Of a stretch of DNA of 64,000 bases, positions 36,434 to 45,617 are shown piece by piece. The stretch covers positions 2,166,868-2,230,867 of the forward strand of contig NZ_KB235914.1 in assembly GCF_000332175.1 (NCBI RefSeq). The letters run 5' to 3'. Numbering within the stretch: the stretch's first letter is position 1; the number at the start of each line of letters is the position of its first letter. The notes under the pieces were generated by a model. The model saw only the letters and a list, made by a program, of their open reading frames with translations, ran no database searches and was not told the DNA's origin. The position numbers and the translations under genes are program-made. Source of the DNA: Pseudanabaena sp. PCC 6802. Lineage in GTDB: Bacteria > Cyanobacteriota > Cyanobacteriia > Pseudanabaenales > Pseudanabaenaceae.

Positions 36434-36976
36434 TTAAACATTTTGTCTAACTACCGTATCCATGTAACTAACAAACTTCTTAAAGCAGACTTTCAGCCAG
36501 AAAGTGTAGCGATCGGGGTGCGCTTGAATATCGTCTCTCAGGTCATTAATCTCGATCCAGCACCAGTCTTCCGCTTCTTCTGGATTTAAAATCGGTTTGC
36601 CATTGAATTCTCCCACAAATACGCGATCGAACTCGTGTTCGATCAATCCGTTGTCCAGGTTTGCCTGGTAGGTAAAATTGAAGATTTCGTGGAGGTCGCA
36701 GCTAAATCCCATTTCCTCCTGAAGTCTGCGCCGGGCTGCCGCCTCAGTAGATTCCCCCGGTCTGGGATGGCTGCAACAGGTATTCGTCCAGAGTCCGCCG
36801 GAATGATACTTAGAGCGCGATCGCTTTTGCAGGAGAAGTTCGCCCTTAGTATTAGTGACAAAAATCGAGAAGGCGCGGTGCAATAAACCATCCCGATGCG
36901 CCTGCATCTTCTCTGCTATGCCAATGGGGCGATCGCGTTCGTCCACCAAAATTACTTGTTCTTCCATCACAAACAT
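36434..36976 (-). CDS. idi: isopentenyl-diphosphate delta-isomerase, type I
   Basis: 180-aa Nudix-fold enzyme that interconverts IPP and DMAPP for isoprenoid and carotenoid synthesis. Type I markers are AFSIFVTNTKGELLLQKR, the catalytic Cys in WTNTCCSHPRPGE (about 65-77) with metal-binding His, and EEMGFSCDL plus the Glu pair near EHEFDRVF (EHE at about 113). A start 9 bases downstream (ATG 36967) is possible. Most cyanobacteria rely on the unrelated type II (FMN) enzyme, so a type I gene is notable. No isoprenoid gene is adjacent. Confidence 0.9.
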   Translation of the reverse strand: MFVMEEQVILVDERDRPIGIAEKMQAHRDGLLHRAFSIFVTNTKGELLLQKRSRSKYHSGGLWTNTCCSHPRPGESTEAAARRRLQEEMGFSCDLHEIFNFTYQANLDNGLIEHEFDRVFVGEFNGKPILNPEEAEDWCWIEINDLRDDIQAHPDRYTFWLKVCFKKFVSYMDTVVRQNV

Positions 36977-36984
36977 TAACTCTG

Positions 36985-39213
36985 CTACTTTAAAGAAATT
37001 ACCTCAAGCTGACCGTCGATTTCAGTCAAAATCTGATGCGGCTTTTGGCTAGGCAACAATACAATCCAGCGCCGACGGGCATTAGCAGCAATATCGCTAA
37101 AAATTAATCCTCCCTTACTATCAAACGCAATTACCATCGGATAGTGGCGATCTCCAACATCAATCTGTTGTCGCGATAGTTCCAGGAGCAAATCGTTTTG
37201 ACCGTCGCCGGTAATATCAACTGATTGAAAAGACCAACTTCTAAGTTGTTGTTTGAATTCTTCTTGTTCCAGAGAAACACTACCTAGCCCCTGTAACTCC
37301 CCGTAGATTACCCTGACAATTCTATCTTCGATCTCCTCATCTACAGTACTCAGGGAAGTTTCTACGCCATTTGCTCCGACAAACGCGTTATTCCCACCTG
37401 CGACTACTGCTGTCAGGGGCGAGCTATTCAACAAACCTGTTAGTTCCTCTGGCCCGCTGGCTAGCAATCTTAATTCACCACTGCCAGTGACTGAAAGCGA
37501 GTGGGCTGTGAGATAGTTCAGATCGTTCTGCCCGCTTGTGTTAGGAAGGGATACAGATAAGCTGGGGTTGCGCTCCATACCCAAGGCTTCCCATAGAAAG
37601 AGAGGCGATCGCCCTGCCAAACTGGGAAATGGACTGTTGCGCCATGTGTCGGCATCTTGAATGACGGTAACATTAACTGCGTACCAGGCTTGCCCAGCAG
37701 GTAATGGTGGTGGCGGAATCAGCCAGCCATTGCCAGGAGTTTTGCCCAGCGAGGTAATCGTGCCCAGCATCCGATCTGGCTGAATGCCCAGGGGAGAAAC
37801 ATCAAACTTTTGCAGGAGGGCGATCGCATTTTTTACATCTCCTGTTTGAGCTTGCAACCAGTTCTGGGCAGCGGCAAGCCCATCGCGTTCCAGCACTATT
37901 AATGCACCCCAAGTAAAAACCTCTGACTGTGGTGCTAGCTTGAGCGCTACATTGACTCGATGCCAAATGTGAACGCCATAGAGTTTGAGCATCTCACCCG
38001 TGCTTTTTGCGGTAATTTCCGAACTGGATGCAGCATCTAGAGCCGCTTTCCAACGCCCATCTAATGCTAGAACTAGTGCCTGTTCGCCAGGATCGGCAAT
38101 AGTTTTATCTGCCTGCTCCTTAAGGGCTTTGGCGTGCCAAGCGATCAGTTGATATTGCTCCTGTACAAACGGAGACCATGCGGTACCCTTAGACTGAAGT
38201 TCCGATTTCCAGGCTTCTAACTTTTGCAGTGCCGATGACCACAGCCCGCCACTGGCGAATAATAGAGCATCGCTATAGGGTTTGGGCATTTTTAAACCTT
38301 CGTTGAGATTTATTTCTCTCAACTGCAGGGGATTGATAGGATTGCGAGATGCCTCCACGCTATACACCGCAAGACTGGGTTCAAAAGCCTGCGATCGCTC
38401 TACAACTAACTCTGGCTCATTGGGCACCAGTGCAGGCAGGTCTTGCTGCGGAGCATTTTCGGAATTGGAGTCAGGACTATTGCGAGTAAAACTAACATCG
38501 GTAAAATCTTGCCACTGCGGCGATTTAGAGGCTGGACTAGTCCAGTCGATCGCCCAATTCAAGCTGGGTTGAGGTTGGGCGATATAGTAAAACACCTGCC
38601 CGTAAGTAATGTTATCCGCCTTGCCAGTTGCCATAAACCAGATACCGCGACTGGGTGAAGTCCCCTCAATCGGCTCTAATTTTGTCAGGGGCATCTGGTT
38701 ATTCGCTTTACCTGGTTTGAGCTGCTCCGTTTTGTACTTAAACACGGGCGCTCTGACAAAGTACTCGTCTGGGGGAGTGATATCTATTTTTCTAACTAGC
38801 TGAAATTTTTCCTCTCCATTCGTACTCGTTAAAGGCTGATAAACCCGAATTTCCTGAATCTCGTTGCTCCTGGTCAGTAAAACTGGGTAAATACTATCGT
38901 TGATGTTAATTGGCAGCTTTTCCCCTAGACGCAGATCGGATCTGGCCAGTTCGACATTGATTTCAGCGATCGTTTTGGGTGGGTTTACACTGGCAAGTGG
39001 TAGCGATCGCCCATCACGCGGATAAAACCAGGGCATGGCAGCGGGATTAGTGACGAGCTGAATGCCCAAATAGGTTAACCCGCCTAGCACGAGCATAGAT
39101 AAGGGTAGGATTAATTTACTCATGTCGATCGCCGCCCCAAGATCCTCTTGAACGTCAGGGTGGGAATCGTTATAGTCGTTATTATTGCGATCGTCTTTTA
39201 GCTGTATTTCCAT
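36985..39213 (-). CDS. large conserved cyanobacterial protein with N-terminal membrane helix
   Basis: 742 aa, function unknown. One membrane helix near the N-terminus (about 32-52, LILPLSMLVLGGLTYLGIQL), after a short acidic tail, suggests it is anchored with the rest outside or in the lumen. The main body is beta-rich with repeated QLVRKIDI, DLRLGEKLP and ITGDGQNDLLLELSRQQIDVG (about 670), where DxDGDxxDD-like GDGQNDLL looks like an FG-GAP/VCBS-type calcium loop. The frame is intact. It follows idi by a nine-base gap on the same strand. I do not recognise the family. Confidence 0.75.
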   Translation of the reverse strand: MEIQLKDDRNNNDYNDSHPDVQEDLGAAIDMSKLILPLSMLVLGGLTYLGIQLVTNPAAMPWFYPRDGRSLPLASVNPPKTIAEINVELARSDLRLGEKLPININDSIYPVLLTRSNEIQEIRVYQPLTSTNGEEKFQLVRKIDITPPDEYFVRAPVFKYKTEQLKPGKANNQMPLTKLEPIEGTSPSRGIWFMATGKADNITYGQVFYYIAQPQPSLNWAIDWTSPASKSPQWQDFTDVSFTRNSPDSNSENAPQQDLPALVPNEPELVVERSQAFEPSLAVYSVEASRNPINPLQLREINLNEGLKMPKPYSDALLFASGGLWSSALQKLEAWKSELQSKGTAWSPFVQEQYQLIAWHAKALKEQADKTIADPGEQALVLALDGRWKAALDAASSSEITAKSTGEMLKLYGVHIWHRVNVALKLAPQSEVFTWGALIVLERDGLAAAQNWLQAQTGDVKNAIALLQKFDVSPLGIQPDRMLGTITSLGKTPGNGWLIPPPPLPAGQAWYAVNVTVIQDADTWRNSPFPSLAGRSPLFLWEALGMERNPSLSVSLPNTSGQNDLNYLTAHSLSVTGSGELRLLASGPEELTGLLNSSPLTAVVAGGNNAFVGANGVETSLSTVDEEIEDRIVRVIYGELQGLGSVSLEQEEFKQQLRSWSFQSVDITGDGQNDLLLELSRQQIDVGDRHYPMVIAFDSKGGLIFSDIAANARRRWIVLLPSQKPHQILTEIDGQLEVISLK

Positions 39214-39607
39214 GCGTTAAGATCGAAGCATTAATTAAAGCAAAAGCACCAAGCCGAAACAGTTCAAAAACTGCGGTCGGCCTCAAGCTAAATTGAATCC
39301 TGCCGGAATCTTGACATTGTAAGCCACAATGTTAAGTCGTAGTTGCAGGTCGGTTGTTGCTAACAGGTCTTAAACTGTAGTTATTAGTACCTTAAATTGC
39401 AAAAAGTCTCATTACGAATTGTTAACTATATCGATCGCAAATGATTTGTGAAAAAGGGGGTGTGGGGCGCAGCCCCACGCAGGGTGTAGAACCCCTGCAC
39501 CCCGTTCGCAAACGAATTGGCGTAGCTATAATTACTTAATGTCTGGTCGAATGTTCGCTTGTAAACTCTAGTAAACCTCAATCGTAAACTAACTGAGCCA
39601 ACAGATT
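39214..39607. other. 394-base intergenic region before leuA
   Basis: No gene seen. It contains a palindromic GC-core element (listed separately at 39424-39531) and an AT-rich portion near 39340-39420. The leuA promoter is expected in the 3' half; the sequence TAGCTATAAT at 39525 resembles a -10 box. Confidence 0.5.
39424..39531. repeat. palindromic GC-core element upstream of leuA
   Basis: The core is GTGTGGGGCGCAGCCCCAC then GCAGGGTG/CACCCC. Outer arms run from TATATCGATCGCAAATG to GCAAACGAATTGGCG; they pair only partly, so this copy may be old. Same core as the 43.9, 51.7 and 57.6 kb copies. Confidence 0.65.
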
Positions 39608-41215
39608 ATGTCTACATCACCATCACAATCGCATGTCAGCTCCGATCGCGTGATTATTTTTGATACCACCCTGCGCGATGGCGAACAGTCGCCCGGCGCT
39701 ACCCTGAACGTGGATCAGAAACTAACCATCGCGCATCAACTGGCACGACTGGGTGTTGACGTAATTGAAGCGGGGTTTCCCTTCGCTAGCCCTGGCGACT
39801 TTACTGCCGTTCAACAAATTGCCAAAGCGGTTGGCACGGAAACCGGCCCCATTATTTGCGGTTTAGCCCGCGCTACAGCCAAGGATATCGACGCGGCAGC
39901 CGAAGCGCTCAAGCCCGCTGCTAAAGCTCGCATCCACACTTTCTTGGCGACCTCCGACATTCATTTAGAGTACAAGCTCAAGAAAACCCGCGCTGAGGTA
40001 TTGCAAATTGTGCCGGAGATGGTCGCTCATGCCAAATCTAAGGTGGCGGATGTGGAGTTTTCACCCGAAGATGCCGGACGCAGCGATCCGGATTTCTTGT
40101 ATCAGGTACTCGAAGCCGCGATCGCGGCGGGAGCCACTACGGTAAATATTCCCGATACGGTGGGCTACACTACGCCAGCGGAATTTGGAGCTTTGATCAA
40201 GGGCATTAAGGACAACGTGCGGAATATCGATCGGGCGATTATTTCCGTTCACGGACACAACGATCTGGGTCTAGCGGTGGCTAATTTCCTAGAAGCTGTG
40301 AAAAATGGGGCGCGCCAGTTGGAATGCACGATCAATGGCATTGGCGAACGGGCGGGTAATGCTGCGCTTGAAGAGTTGGTGATGGCAATGCACGTCCGCC
40401 GCCAGTACTTCAACCCATTCTTGGGTAGACCGACGGACTCCACTGCCCCACTTTGCAATATCGACACGAAGCAGATTTACAAAACCTCGCGCATGGTGTC
40501 TAGCCTTACGGGTATGCTCGTACAGCCGAATAAAGCGATCGTGGGTGCGAATGCCTTTGCCCACGAATCGGGGATTCACCAGGATGGGGTCTTGAAGAAC
40601 AAGCTTACCTACGAGATTATGGATGCCCAGTCGATTGGCTTAACCGACAACCAGATTGTTCTGGGCAAGCTTTCCGGTCGCAATGCCTTTGGCACCCGCC
40701 TGCGCGAGCTGGGCTTCGATTTGAGCGAGCAGGAATTAAATAAGGCGTTTGTGCGGTTTAAGGATCTAGCCGACAAAAAGAAAGACATTAGCGATTGGGA
40801 TCTAGAAGCGATCGTCAGCGATGAAATCCGTCAGGTGCCCGATGCCTTCAAGTTGGAGCACGTGCAGGTAAGCTGCGGCGATCGCGCTACTCCCACTGCT
40901 ACGGTTACCATCCTCACGCCCAATGGAGAGGAACTGACAGATGCGGCAGTGGGCACTGGCCCCGTGGATGCGGTTTACAAAGCCATTAACCGCCTCGTGA
41001 ACGTGCCCAATCAACTGATTGAGTTTTCGGTGCAGTCAGTGACGGCGGGGATCGATGCTTTGGGCGAAGTGACGATTCGGCTCAAGCACGATATGGGTAT
41101 TTTCTCCGGTCATGCGGCAAATACCGATATCATCGTGGCTTCGGCACGGGCTTATATCAACGCGCTGAATAAGCTGTACTATGCGCTCGCTACCACTACT
41201 ACCAAGGCAAAATAA
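39608..41215 (+). CDS. leuA: 2-isopropylmalate synthase LeuA
   Basis: First committed enzyme of leucine synthesis: condenses acetyl-CoA and 2-oxoisovalerate. The 535-aa product has the catalytic signature [16 protein letters not shown] (about 18-33), [12 protein letters not shown] (about 217-228) and [15 protein letters not shown] (about 244-258), plus a C-terminal regulatory LeuA dimer domain (about 400-520) that usually binds leucine for feedback inhibition. Start ATG 39608. A transposon-split gene follows. Confidence 0.97.
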   Translation: MSTSPSQSHVSSDRVIIFDTTLRDGEQSPGATLNVDQKLTIAHQLARLGVDVIEAGFPFASPGDFTAVQQIAKAVGTETGPIICGLARATAKDIDAAAEALKPAAKARIHTFLATSDIHLEYKLKKTRAEVLQIVPEMVAHAKSKVADVEFSPEDAGRSDPDFLYQVLEAAIAAGATTVNIPDTVGYTTPAEFGALIKGIKDNVRNIDRAIISVHGHNDLGLAVANFLEAVKNGARQLECTINGIGERAGNAALEELVMAMHVRRQYFNPFLGRPTDSTAPLCNIDTKQIYKTSRMVSSLTGMLVQPNKAIVGANAFAHESGIHQDGVLKNKLTYEIMDAQSIGLTDNQIVLGKLSGRNAFGTRLRELGFDLSEQELNKAFVRFKDLADKKKDISDWDLEAIVSDEIRQVPDAFKLEHVQVSCGDRATPTATVTILTPNGEELTDAAVGTGPVDAVYKAINRLVNVPNQLIEFSVQSVTAGIDALGEVTIRLKHDMGIFSGHAANTDIIVASARAYINALNKLYYALATTTTKAK

Positions 41216-41533
41216 GGCGGTTGTTTTTAAGGGACTGGCAGGAAAATAAGATATCCGCGATGTACTACGGCTAGCACCTAACACAGCCTGCGATTGGGAT
41301 ATTATTTAACCCCAAGTCCCTAAAAAGTATCCATGTGGAAATCACCTATGACAACCGAATCACCAAATCTTGAGGCAGCATTTCAACGATTAACCAATCA
41401 AATTTCCGATCTAGCAGTCCATGTAGTCGAGTCTGCCCACAATCACGACGCAGCATTAGCTAAAATCAATAAAACCCTCGATCGCGTTGCAGAGAGCCAG
41501 GCTCGGCATGAGCAGGTTCTCGATCGCATCATT

Positions 41534-42481
41534 AGACCTCTTGCAAATTAGCCAACTGAGGAGCCTTGAGAGCGTTCAAAATTGTAGAGACCAGCAATTA
41601 GATTGCAACGCAAACCAAAGCGGTGACGACGATTGCGATAGCGTCCAGATAAGATGCGGAAGATCTTCAAGCGGCGATTAACATGCTCAATGCCAACCCG
41701 TTGGCGCGCAAGTTGGCGGTTGAACGCTTTCTGCTCGGGCGTAAGCTGACCACCTTTCGGTTTCTTGTGGGGTAAGCGGCAGTAGAGATGCAGTTTCTGG
41801 ATGCCTTGATAACCCTTGTCCTGCAAACTCTCGGTTTGAGGATGGAAATGGATGCCAGAAGCTTTGAACAGCTTGAAATCATGCCGTCGCCCCTTGCCGA
41901 AAAACGTACAGATAATCTGCCCAGTAAGAGCGTCAATTATGAGTTGACATTTGAGCGTGTGCCCTTTCTGTTTGCCGCTATAAAAGGCACGTTGGTGCCG
42001 CTTAGGACGCTCAATGCGAGTTTCAGTCACATCAACGATCGCGACTGTAGGTATCCCAAAGCCCCGCACCAACTGGCGCTTCCCAGGTAGTCGAAAGCGA
42101 CGTGAGCGGATTAAAGTCTCCTCTACCCAATGCACTATTCGACAAACTGTAGACTCGCTGATGCCCCAACTAGTGGCGATGTGAAAGTAGGTGCGATATT
42201 CCCGCCAATACTCGAAGGCAACCAATATGCGGTCTTCTAGTCCGAGTTTAGGCTTGGCTCCAGGTGTTGGCGTTGCTCGCCACTCTGGTTTAAGCACTTT
42301 CACAATTGCTTTGAACGTATTAGTCTCGATACCAAATCGACGCTTAAAGTGTGCAGCAGGTAGGGTTTGCGCTATTATATAGTTCATCATCAGGACGCTT
42401 TTTCGTTATTGCTATGTCCTGATATTTTCCTATCTTGGGGTTCTTTGGCAACTCAACCTCAACCTAATCTGCAAGAGGTCT
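41534..42481. mobile_element. IS5-family insertion sequence, 948 bp, TSD ATT
   Basis: Ends are inverted repeats of 18 bases: AGACCTCTTGCAAATTAG on the left and its complement with one mismatch (A/G) on the right (42464-42481). Flanking ATT at 41531-41533 and 42482-42484 is a 3-base target duplication of ANT type, as described for the ISL2 group of IS5. One transposase gene fills it on the minus strand. Confidence 0.9.
41548..42390 (-). CDS. IS5-family transposase, DDE type
   Basis: 280-aa transposase with an N-terminal helix-turn-helix (about 70-90, TSWGISESTVCRIVHWVEE) and a DDE catalytic domain: D120 in IVDVTET, D191 in LQDKGYQG and E235 in GIEHVNRRLK. The C-terminal RILSGRYRNRRHRFGLRCNLIAGLYNF is typical of the DDE_Tnp_4 group. 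The gene fills most of the 948-base element, and the stop lies in the left inverted repeat region. Intact, so probably active. Confidence 0.93.
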   Translation of the reverse strand: MMNYIIAQTLPAAHFKRRFGIETNTFKAIVKVLKPEWRATPTPGAKPKLGLEDRILVAFEYWREYRTYFHIATSWGISESTVCRIVHWVEETLIRSRRFRLPGKRQLVRGFGIPTVAIVDVTETRIERPKRHQRAFYSGKQKGHTLKCQLIIDALTGQIICTFFGKGRRHDFKLFKASGIHFHPQTESLQDKGYQGIQKLHLYCRLPHKKPKGGQLTPEQKAFNRQLARQRVGIEHVNRRLKIFRILSGRYRNRRHRFGLRCNLIAGLYNFERSQGSSVG

Positions 42482-42714
42482 ATTGAAAGCCAAATTCGGC
42501 AAGAGCAGGCTCTGGATCGCATCATTGAAAGCCAGATTCGGCAAGAGCAGACTCTGGACAAAGTTAACCAGACTCTCGATCGCGTTGTGGAAAGTCAAGC
42601 AAAAGATCGGCAACTCATAGAGCAGTTAGCAGAAATAGCCGCTAAACAGGCGAAAACTGTTGACAAATTGATCGATCGGCATAGCTGAAGGGATAGGGAT
42701 AGCCCCAGCTATCC

Positions 42715-43860
42715 TTACTCGTACCAGATTTGCTCGATCCGATCGGCGATCGCCTCTGCCTCTGCATAGTCGTCGGCTAAAACTGTGGCGTGACCGAGCT
42801 TGCGTCCTGGCTTGGAGTTGAGTTTGCCGTACCAGTGTAGGAATGTGTTGGGTATTTGGGCAATTTGTTGCCGTTTGCTGTTATAGGTACTATTGCTAAT
42901 TTCATAGCCCAGTAAATTCACCATAATTGCGACTGGGCTGGTCATGTGCGTGTCGCCCAGGGGCATACCGCTGACAACTCGTAACAACTGCGCAAATTGA
43001 GATGTGGGGCAAGCTTCGATGGTGTAATGTCCGGAATTATGGGTGCGCGGCGCAATTTCATTGACGCTGACCTCGTCATCGCCAGACAGGAATAGCTCGA
43101 TTCCAAATATACCAACCAGATTCAAGCTAGAGACGATATTTTTAGCGATCGCCTCTGCCCTAATTGTTACTTCTGGGGCCACTCGGGCGGGGGCGATCGT
43201 GCGACGACAGACCTGGTCTACTTGCTGCGTTTCCACAACCGGATAGATGGCACGCGCTCCTGACTCAGACCGTGCCACCATCACGGCCAACTCTGCTTTG
43301 AAATTCACGTATGCCTCTAGCAAGGCGGGGGCTTTCCCCATAGCCTCCCATGCTATTAGTAATTCGCTCTCAGATTTCACAATGCTGGTGCCCTTGCCGT
43401 CATAGCCATGTCGCCGTGCCTTCAGGACGGATGGGTAACCCAGGATCTGGGCTGCTTCTAGCAGATCTGACTCGTCGGAGATCGATAGGAAATTAGGAGT
43501 GGGAATATGATTTTTTTTGAGATGCTGCCGCTGGGTATATTTATCTACCAACATGCCCAGCATCTCTAGTGTTGGCAAAAACTTAACCCCTACGCGCTCT
43601 AGCTCTGCCAGTTGTTTCAGATTGACAAATTCATTTTCAAACGTGATCGCATCGCTCATTTGAGCGATCGCCCTGGTGGCAGCAAAGTCATCAATTTCAC
43701 CAATTACCATGCGATCCGACGCTGCTGCCGCCGGTTCATCTTTATTCGCTGCCTGAACGACTAAAGCTAAGCCTAGTTGTTTGGCAGCGATCGCCATCAT
43801 CCACGCAAGCTGACCGCCGCCAATTACACCTATTCTTTTTAGCAATCTGCGATCGCCCAT
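42715..43860 (-). CDS. purK: 5-(carboxyamino)imidazole ribonucleotide synthase PurK
   Basis: ATP-grasp enzyme that carboxylates AIR to N5-CAIR, the PurE substrate. From the ATG at 43860 it is 381 aa and opens MGDRRLLKRIGVIGGGQLAWM with the Gly-rich dinucleotide-like motif. Other markers are FENEFVNL, KARRHGYDGKGT, and NEIAPRTHNSGHYTIEAC near 270-290. The frame extends 15 codons to 43905, but those bases enter a palindromic element, so the downstream ATG is preferred. Function pairs with purE at 5.1 kb. Confidence 0.95.
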   Translation of the reverse strand: MGDRRLLKRIGVIGGGQLAWMMAIAAKQLGLALVVQAANKDEPAAAASDRMVIGEIDDFAATRAIAQMSDAITFENEFVNLKQLAELERVGVKFLPTLEMLGMLVDKYTQRQHLKKNHIPTPNFLSISDESDLLEAAQILGYPSVLKARRHGYDGKGTSIVKSESELLIAWEAMGKAPALLEAYVNFKAELAVMVARSESGARAIYPVVETQQVDQVCRRTIAPARVAPEVTIRAEAIAKNIVSSLNLVGIFGIELFLSGDDEVSVNEIAPRTHNSGHYTIEACPTSQFAQLLRVVSGMPLGDTHMTSPVAIMVNLLGYEISNSTYNSKRQQIAQIPNTFLHWYGKLNSKPGRKLGHATVLADDYAEAEAIADRIEQIWYE

Positions 43861-43905
43861 AATTTCCAAAACTTGACCCAAGCTTGCCTTACTGCCAACA
43901 GTCAT

Positions 43906-44016
43906 TATATAGCCATGGACAGATCTGTTAGGACAGGGGGCGTGGGGGCGCAGCCCCCACGCAGGGGTTTCACCCCTCCCTACACCCCGTCCTAAGCCTG
44001 TTGGCTATAGCTATAT
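43906..44016. repeat. palindromic GC-core element, type A
   Basis: Arms begin TATATAGCC and end GGCTATAGCTATAT, with an inner TGTTAGGACAGGGG and CCCCGTCCTAAG pair and a GC core GTGGGGGCGCAGCCCCCAC. Other type A copies are at 51707 and 57620. It sits between divergent purK and kptA. Confidence 0.85.
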
Positions 44017-44064
44017 TGGTGTATGAACTGCAAGGAAACCTGATTTTTTAAACTAGAGGGTGCC

Positions 44065-44607
44065 ATGAGCAAGAACTTAGAGTCAACCAGTAAGTTTTTA
44101 AGCCTGGTTCTCCGACATCGACCTGAGACAATCGGGCTTGCCTTAGACGAGGCAGGTTGGGCCAATGTTGAGAGCCTGATCGAGCTAGCAACAAAGCATA
44201 AACACCCACTATCCCGCGAACTAATAGAAGAAATTGTCGCTAAAAATGATAAAAAGCGATTTTCTCTTAGTGCGGATAGCTCGTCTATTCGTGCCAATCA
44301 GGGACATTCGGTTAAGGTTAATTTGGGTTTAGCTATTGCTGTACCTCCCGAGCTTCTGTACCACGGCACAGCAACCCGTTTTATCGAGTCAATTAAGTTA
44401 CATGGTTTGATCCCTGGCTCCAGACAGCACGTTCATCTTTCATTTGACATTGAAACGGCTGCTAAAGTGGGACAACGACATGGCAAACCGATAGTTTTAA
44501 TTGTAAAGGCATTGCAAATGTATGAATCTGGGCGATCGTTCTATCTGTCAGATAATGGCGTTTGGTTAACTGAGTCAGTTCCAACGACTTTCATACAATT
44601 TCCTTAA
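44065..44607 (+). CDS. kptA: RNA 2'-phosphotransferase KptA/Tpt1
   Basis: 180-aa NAD-dependent enzyme of the Tpt1/KptA family, which in fungi and animals removes the 2'-phosphate left at tRNA splice junctions. The four conserved catalytic positions are visible: R17-H18-R19 (LRHRPE), RANQGH around 77-82, HGTATR around 101-106 and RQHVHLS around 119-125. In bacteria the role is uncertain, since bacteria lack that splicing pathway; RNA repair or ADP-ribosyl chemistry has been proposed. It stands alone between a palindromic element and the next convergent gene. Confidence 0.93.
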   Translation: MSKNLESTSKFLSLVLRHRPETIGLALDEAGWANVESLIELATKHKHPLSRELIEEIVAKNDKKRFSLSADSSSIRANQGHSVKVNLGLAIAVPPELLYHGTATRFIESIKLHGLIPGSRQHVHLSFDIETAAKVGQRHGKPIVLIVKALQMYESGRSFYLSDNGVWLTESVPTTFIQFP

Positions 44608-44623
44608 TCGTTCCTTTGCTATA

Positions 44624-45049
44624 TTAGTTGCGGGTATTTTTTTCTTGAGAGAGTTTTTCTATAGAAATAGGGGTTGATGCTCCTATTTCTAGTTTCTGCT
44701 GCTCTTTAAAGTTAGCGATCGCTCGCTCGAATGCTTGGTCGGGATCGACTTTAACTGTTTGTCGATCTGTTGTCGTGCCACCTGAGAGCCAGTCGATTGC
44801 AGATTTAACGCTTTCTACTGGAGTAACTGTAACCTCTTTGCCAAACCGCAAAAATTCCATGCTGCTACCGCTCAGAGGAGCGCTAGTTGGGCGCATTTCC
44901 TGTAATGTTTGGTGCGATAATGGCACGCTATTGCTACTGGAGCCGTTTGACCCGATTGCTATTTGCGCATCCAAGCTCGATGGCACAAATACAGTAAAAA
45001 CCGCCATCATACTGCCACAAATGGCAGCGTATAGAATTTTAGGTTGCAT
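44624..45049 (-). CDS. secreted protein of unknown function
   Basis: 141 aa. A signal peptide is likely (residues 1-28, ILYAAICGSMMAVFTVFVPSSLDA with cleavage after about 28). The mature part is polar and contains VTPVESVKSAIDWLSGGTT and a basic-acidic end. No domain recognised. The ATG at 45049 follows an AT-rich upstream region. Convergent with kptA. Confidence 0.65.
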   Translation of the reverse strand: MQPKILYAAICGSMMAVFTVFVPSSLDAQIAIGSNGSSSNSVPLSHQTLQEMRPTSAPLSGSSMEFLRFGKEVTVTPVESVKSAIDWLSGGTTTDRQTVKVDPDQAFERAIANFKEQQKLEIGASTPISIEKLSQEKNTRN

Positions 45050-45256
45050 CTCTAGTTTTACTCCACGTAACGAACACCTTGCTGACAGTACTTGACGTTT
45101 ATTTTGCTTGGGAAAGTGCCAAGTTTAATGCGAATCTTAATTAATCTTTAGATTTTGGAAGTATAAACTTTGTAGCGTGGGATACTATTAAATATTTCGT
45201 AACTATTACTTATCTATTATTTATTCAATCCAAGGGAGATTAGGAGGGTAGGAGAT

Positions 45257-45598
45257 ATGACCGAGTTTTCTGATTTTTTGAGACATCGATTTGCCTACGT
45301 CGCAGTCGGAGAATTTAAGCCCGGTAAATTTGCTGAAGCCAAACAGCTTTTTGAACAGGCGATCGCCACTTACTCACAAGGATTCAAAGGAGCTTATTTA
45401 CTCCAAGAACCAGGGACTGATAAGGGAGTTGCGATTATCTTTTGGGAAAACATGGAAGACATCGAGGCAAACCAAACTGACGTTTACAAAGAAATTCTCA
45501 ACAAGATGTCCCACCTTTTTGCCAAAGCCCCAAAGACAGCTTTCCACGAAGTCTGTAGCCTTATCCACCCATCTGTCGCATCAAGCGCCCTAAATTAG
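45257..45598 (+). CDS. small ABM-like dimeric alpha/beta protein
   Basis: 113 aa. The pattern resembles dimeric alpha/beta-barrel (ABM/monooxygenase-like) proteins: RFAYVAVGEFKPGKFAEAKQLFEQAI with a helix, then GFKGAYLLQEPGTDKGVAIIFWENMEDIEANQ with two strands, then a last helix KEILNKMSHLFAK. A GGAG-like motif (GGAGGGTAGGAG) lies upstream of the ATG. Function unknown; assignment by fold pattern is tentative. Confidence 0.7.
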   Translation: MTEFSDFLRHRFAYVAVGEFKPGKFAEAKQLFEQAIATYSQGFKGAYLLQEPGTDKGVAIIFWENMEDIEANQTDVYKEILNKMSHLFAKAPKTAFHEVCSLIHPSVASSALN

Positions 45599-45617
45599 AT
45601 GGGAGTTAGGATGGAAC

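Larger units (their letters stand above)
41348..42688 (+). pseudogene. coiled-coil protein gene split by an IS5-family element
   Basis: The 5' part (41348-41533, 62 codons) and 3' part (42485-42688) are separated by a 948-base insertion element. Removing it and one copy of the ATT duplication joins the frames exactly to give a 129-aa product. That product is a coiled-coil repeat protein in which the unit DRII-ESQIRQEQ (and LDRVVESQ-type variants) recurs about four times. As it stands, the 5' part runs only 10 codons further into the insertion before stopping. A start 15 bases upstream (41333) is possible. The loss of function is not visibly decayed further, so insertion is recent. Confidence 0.85.
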
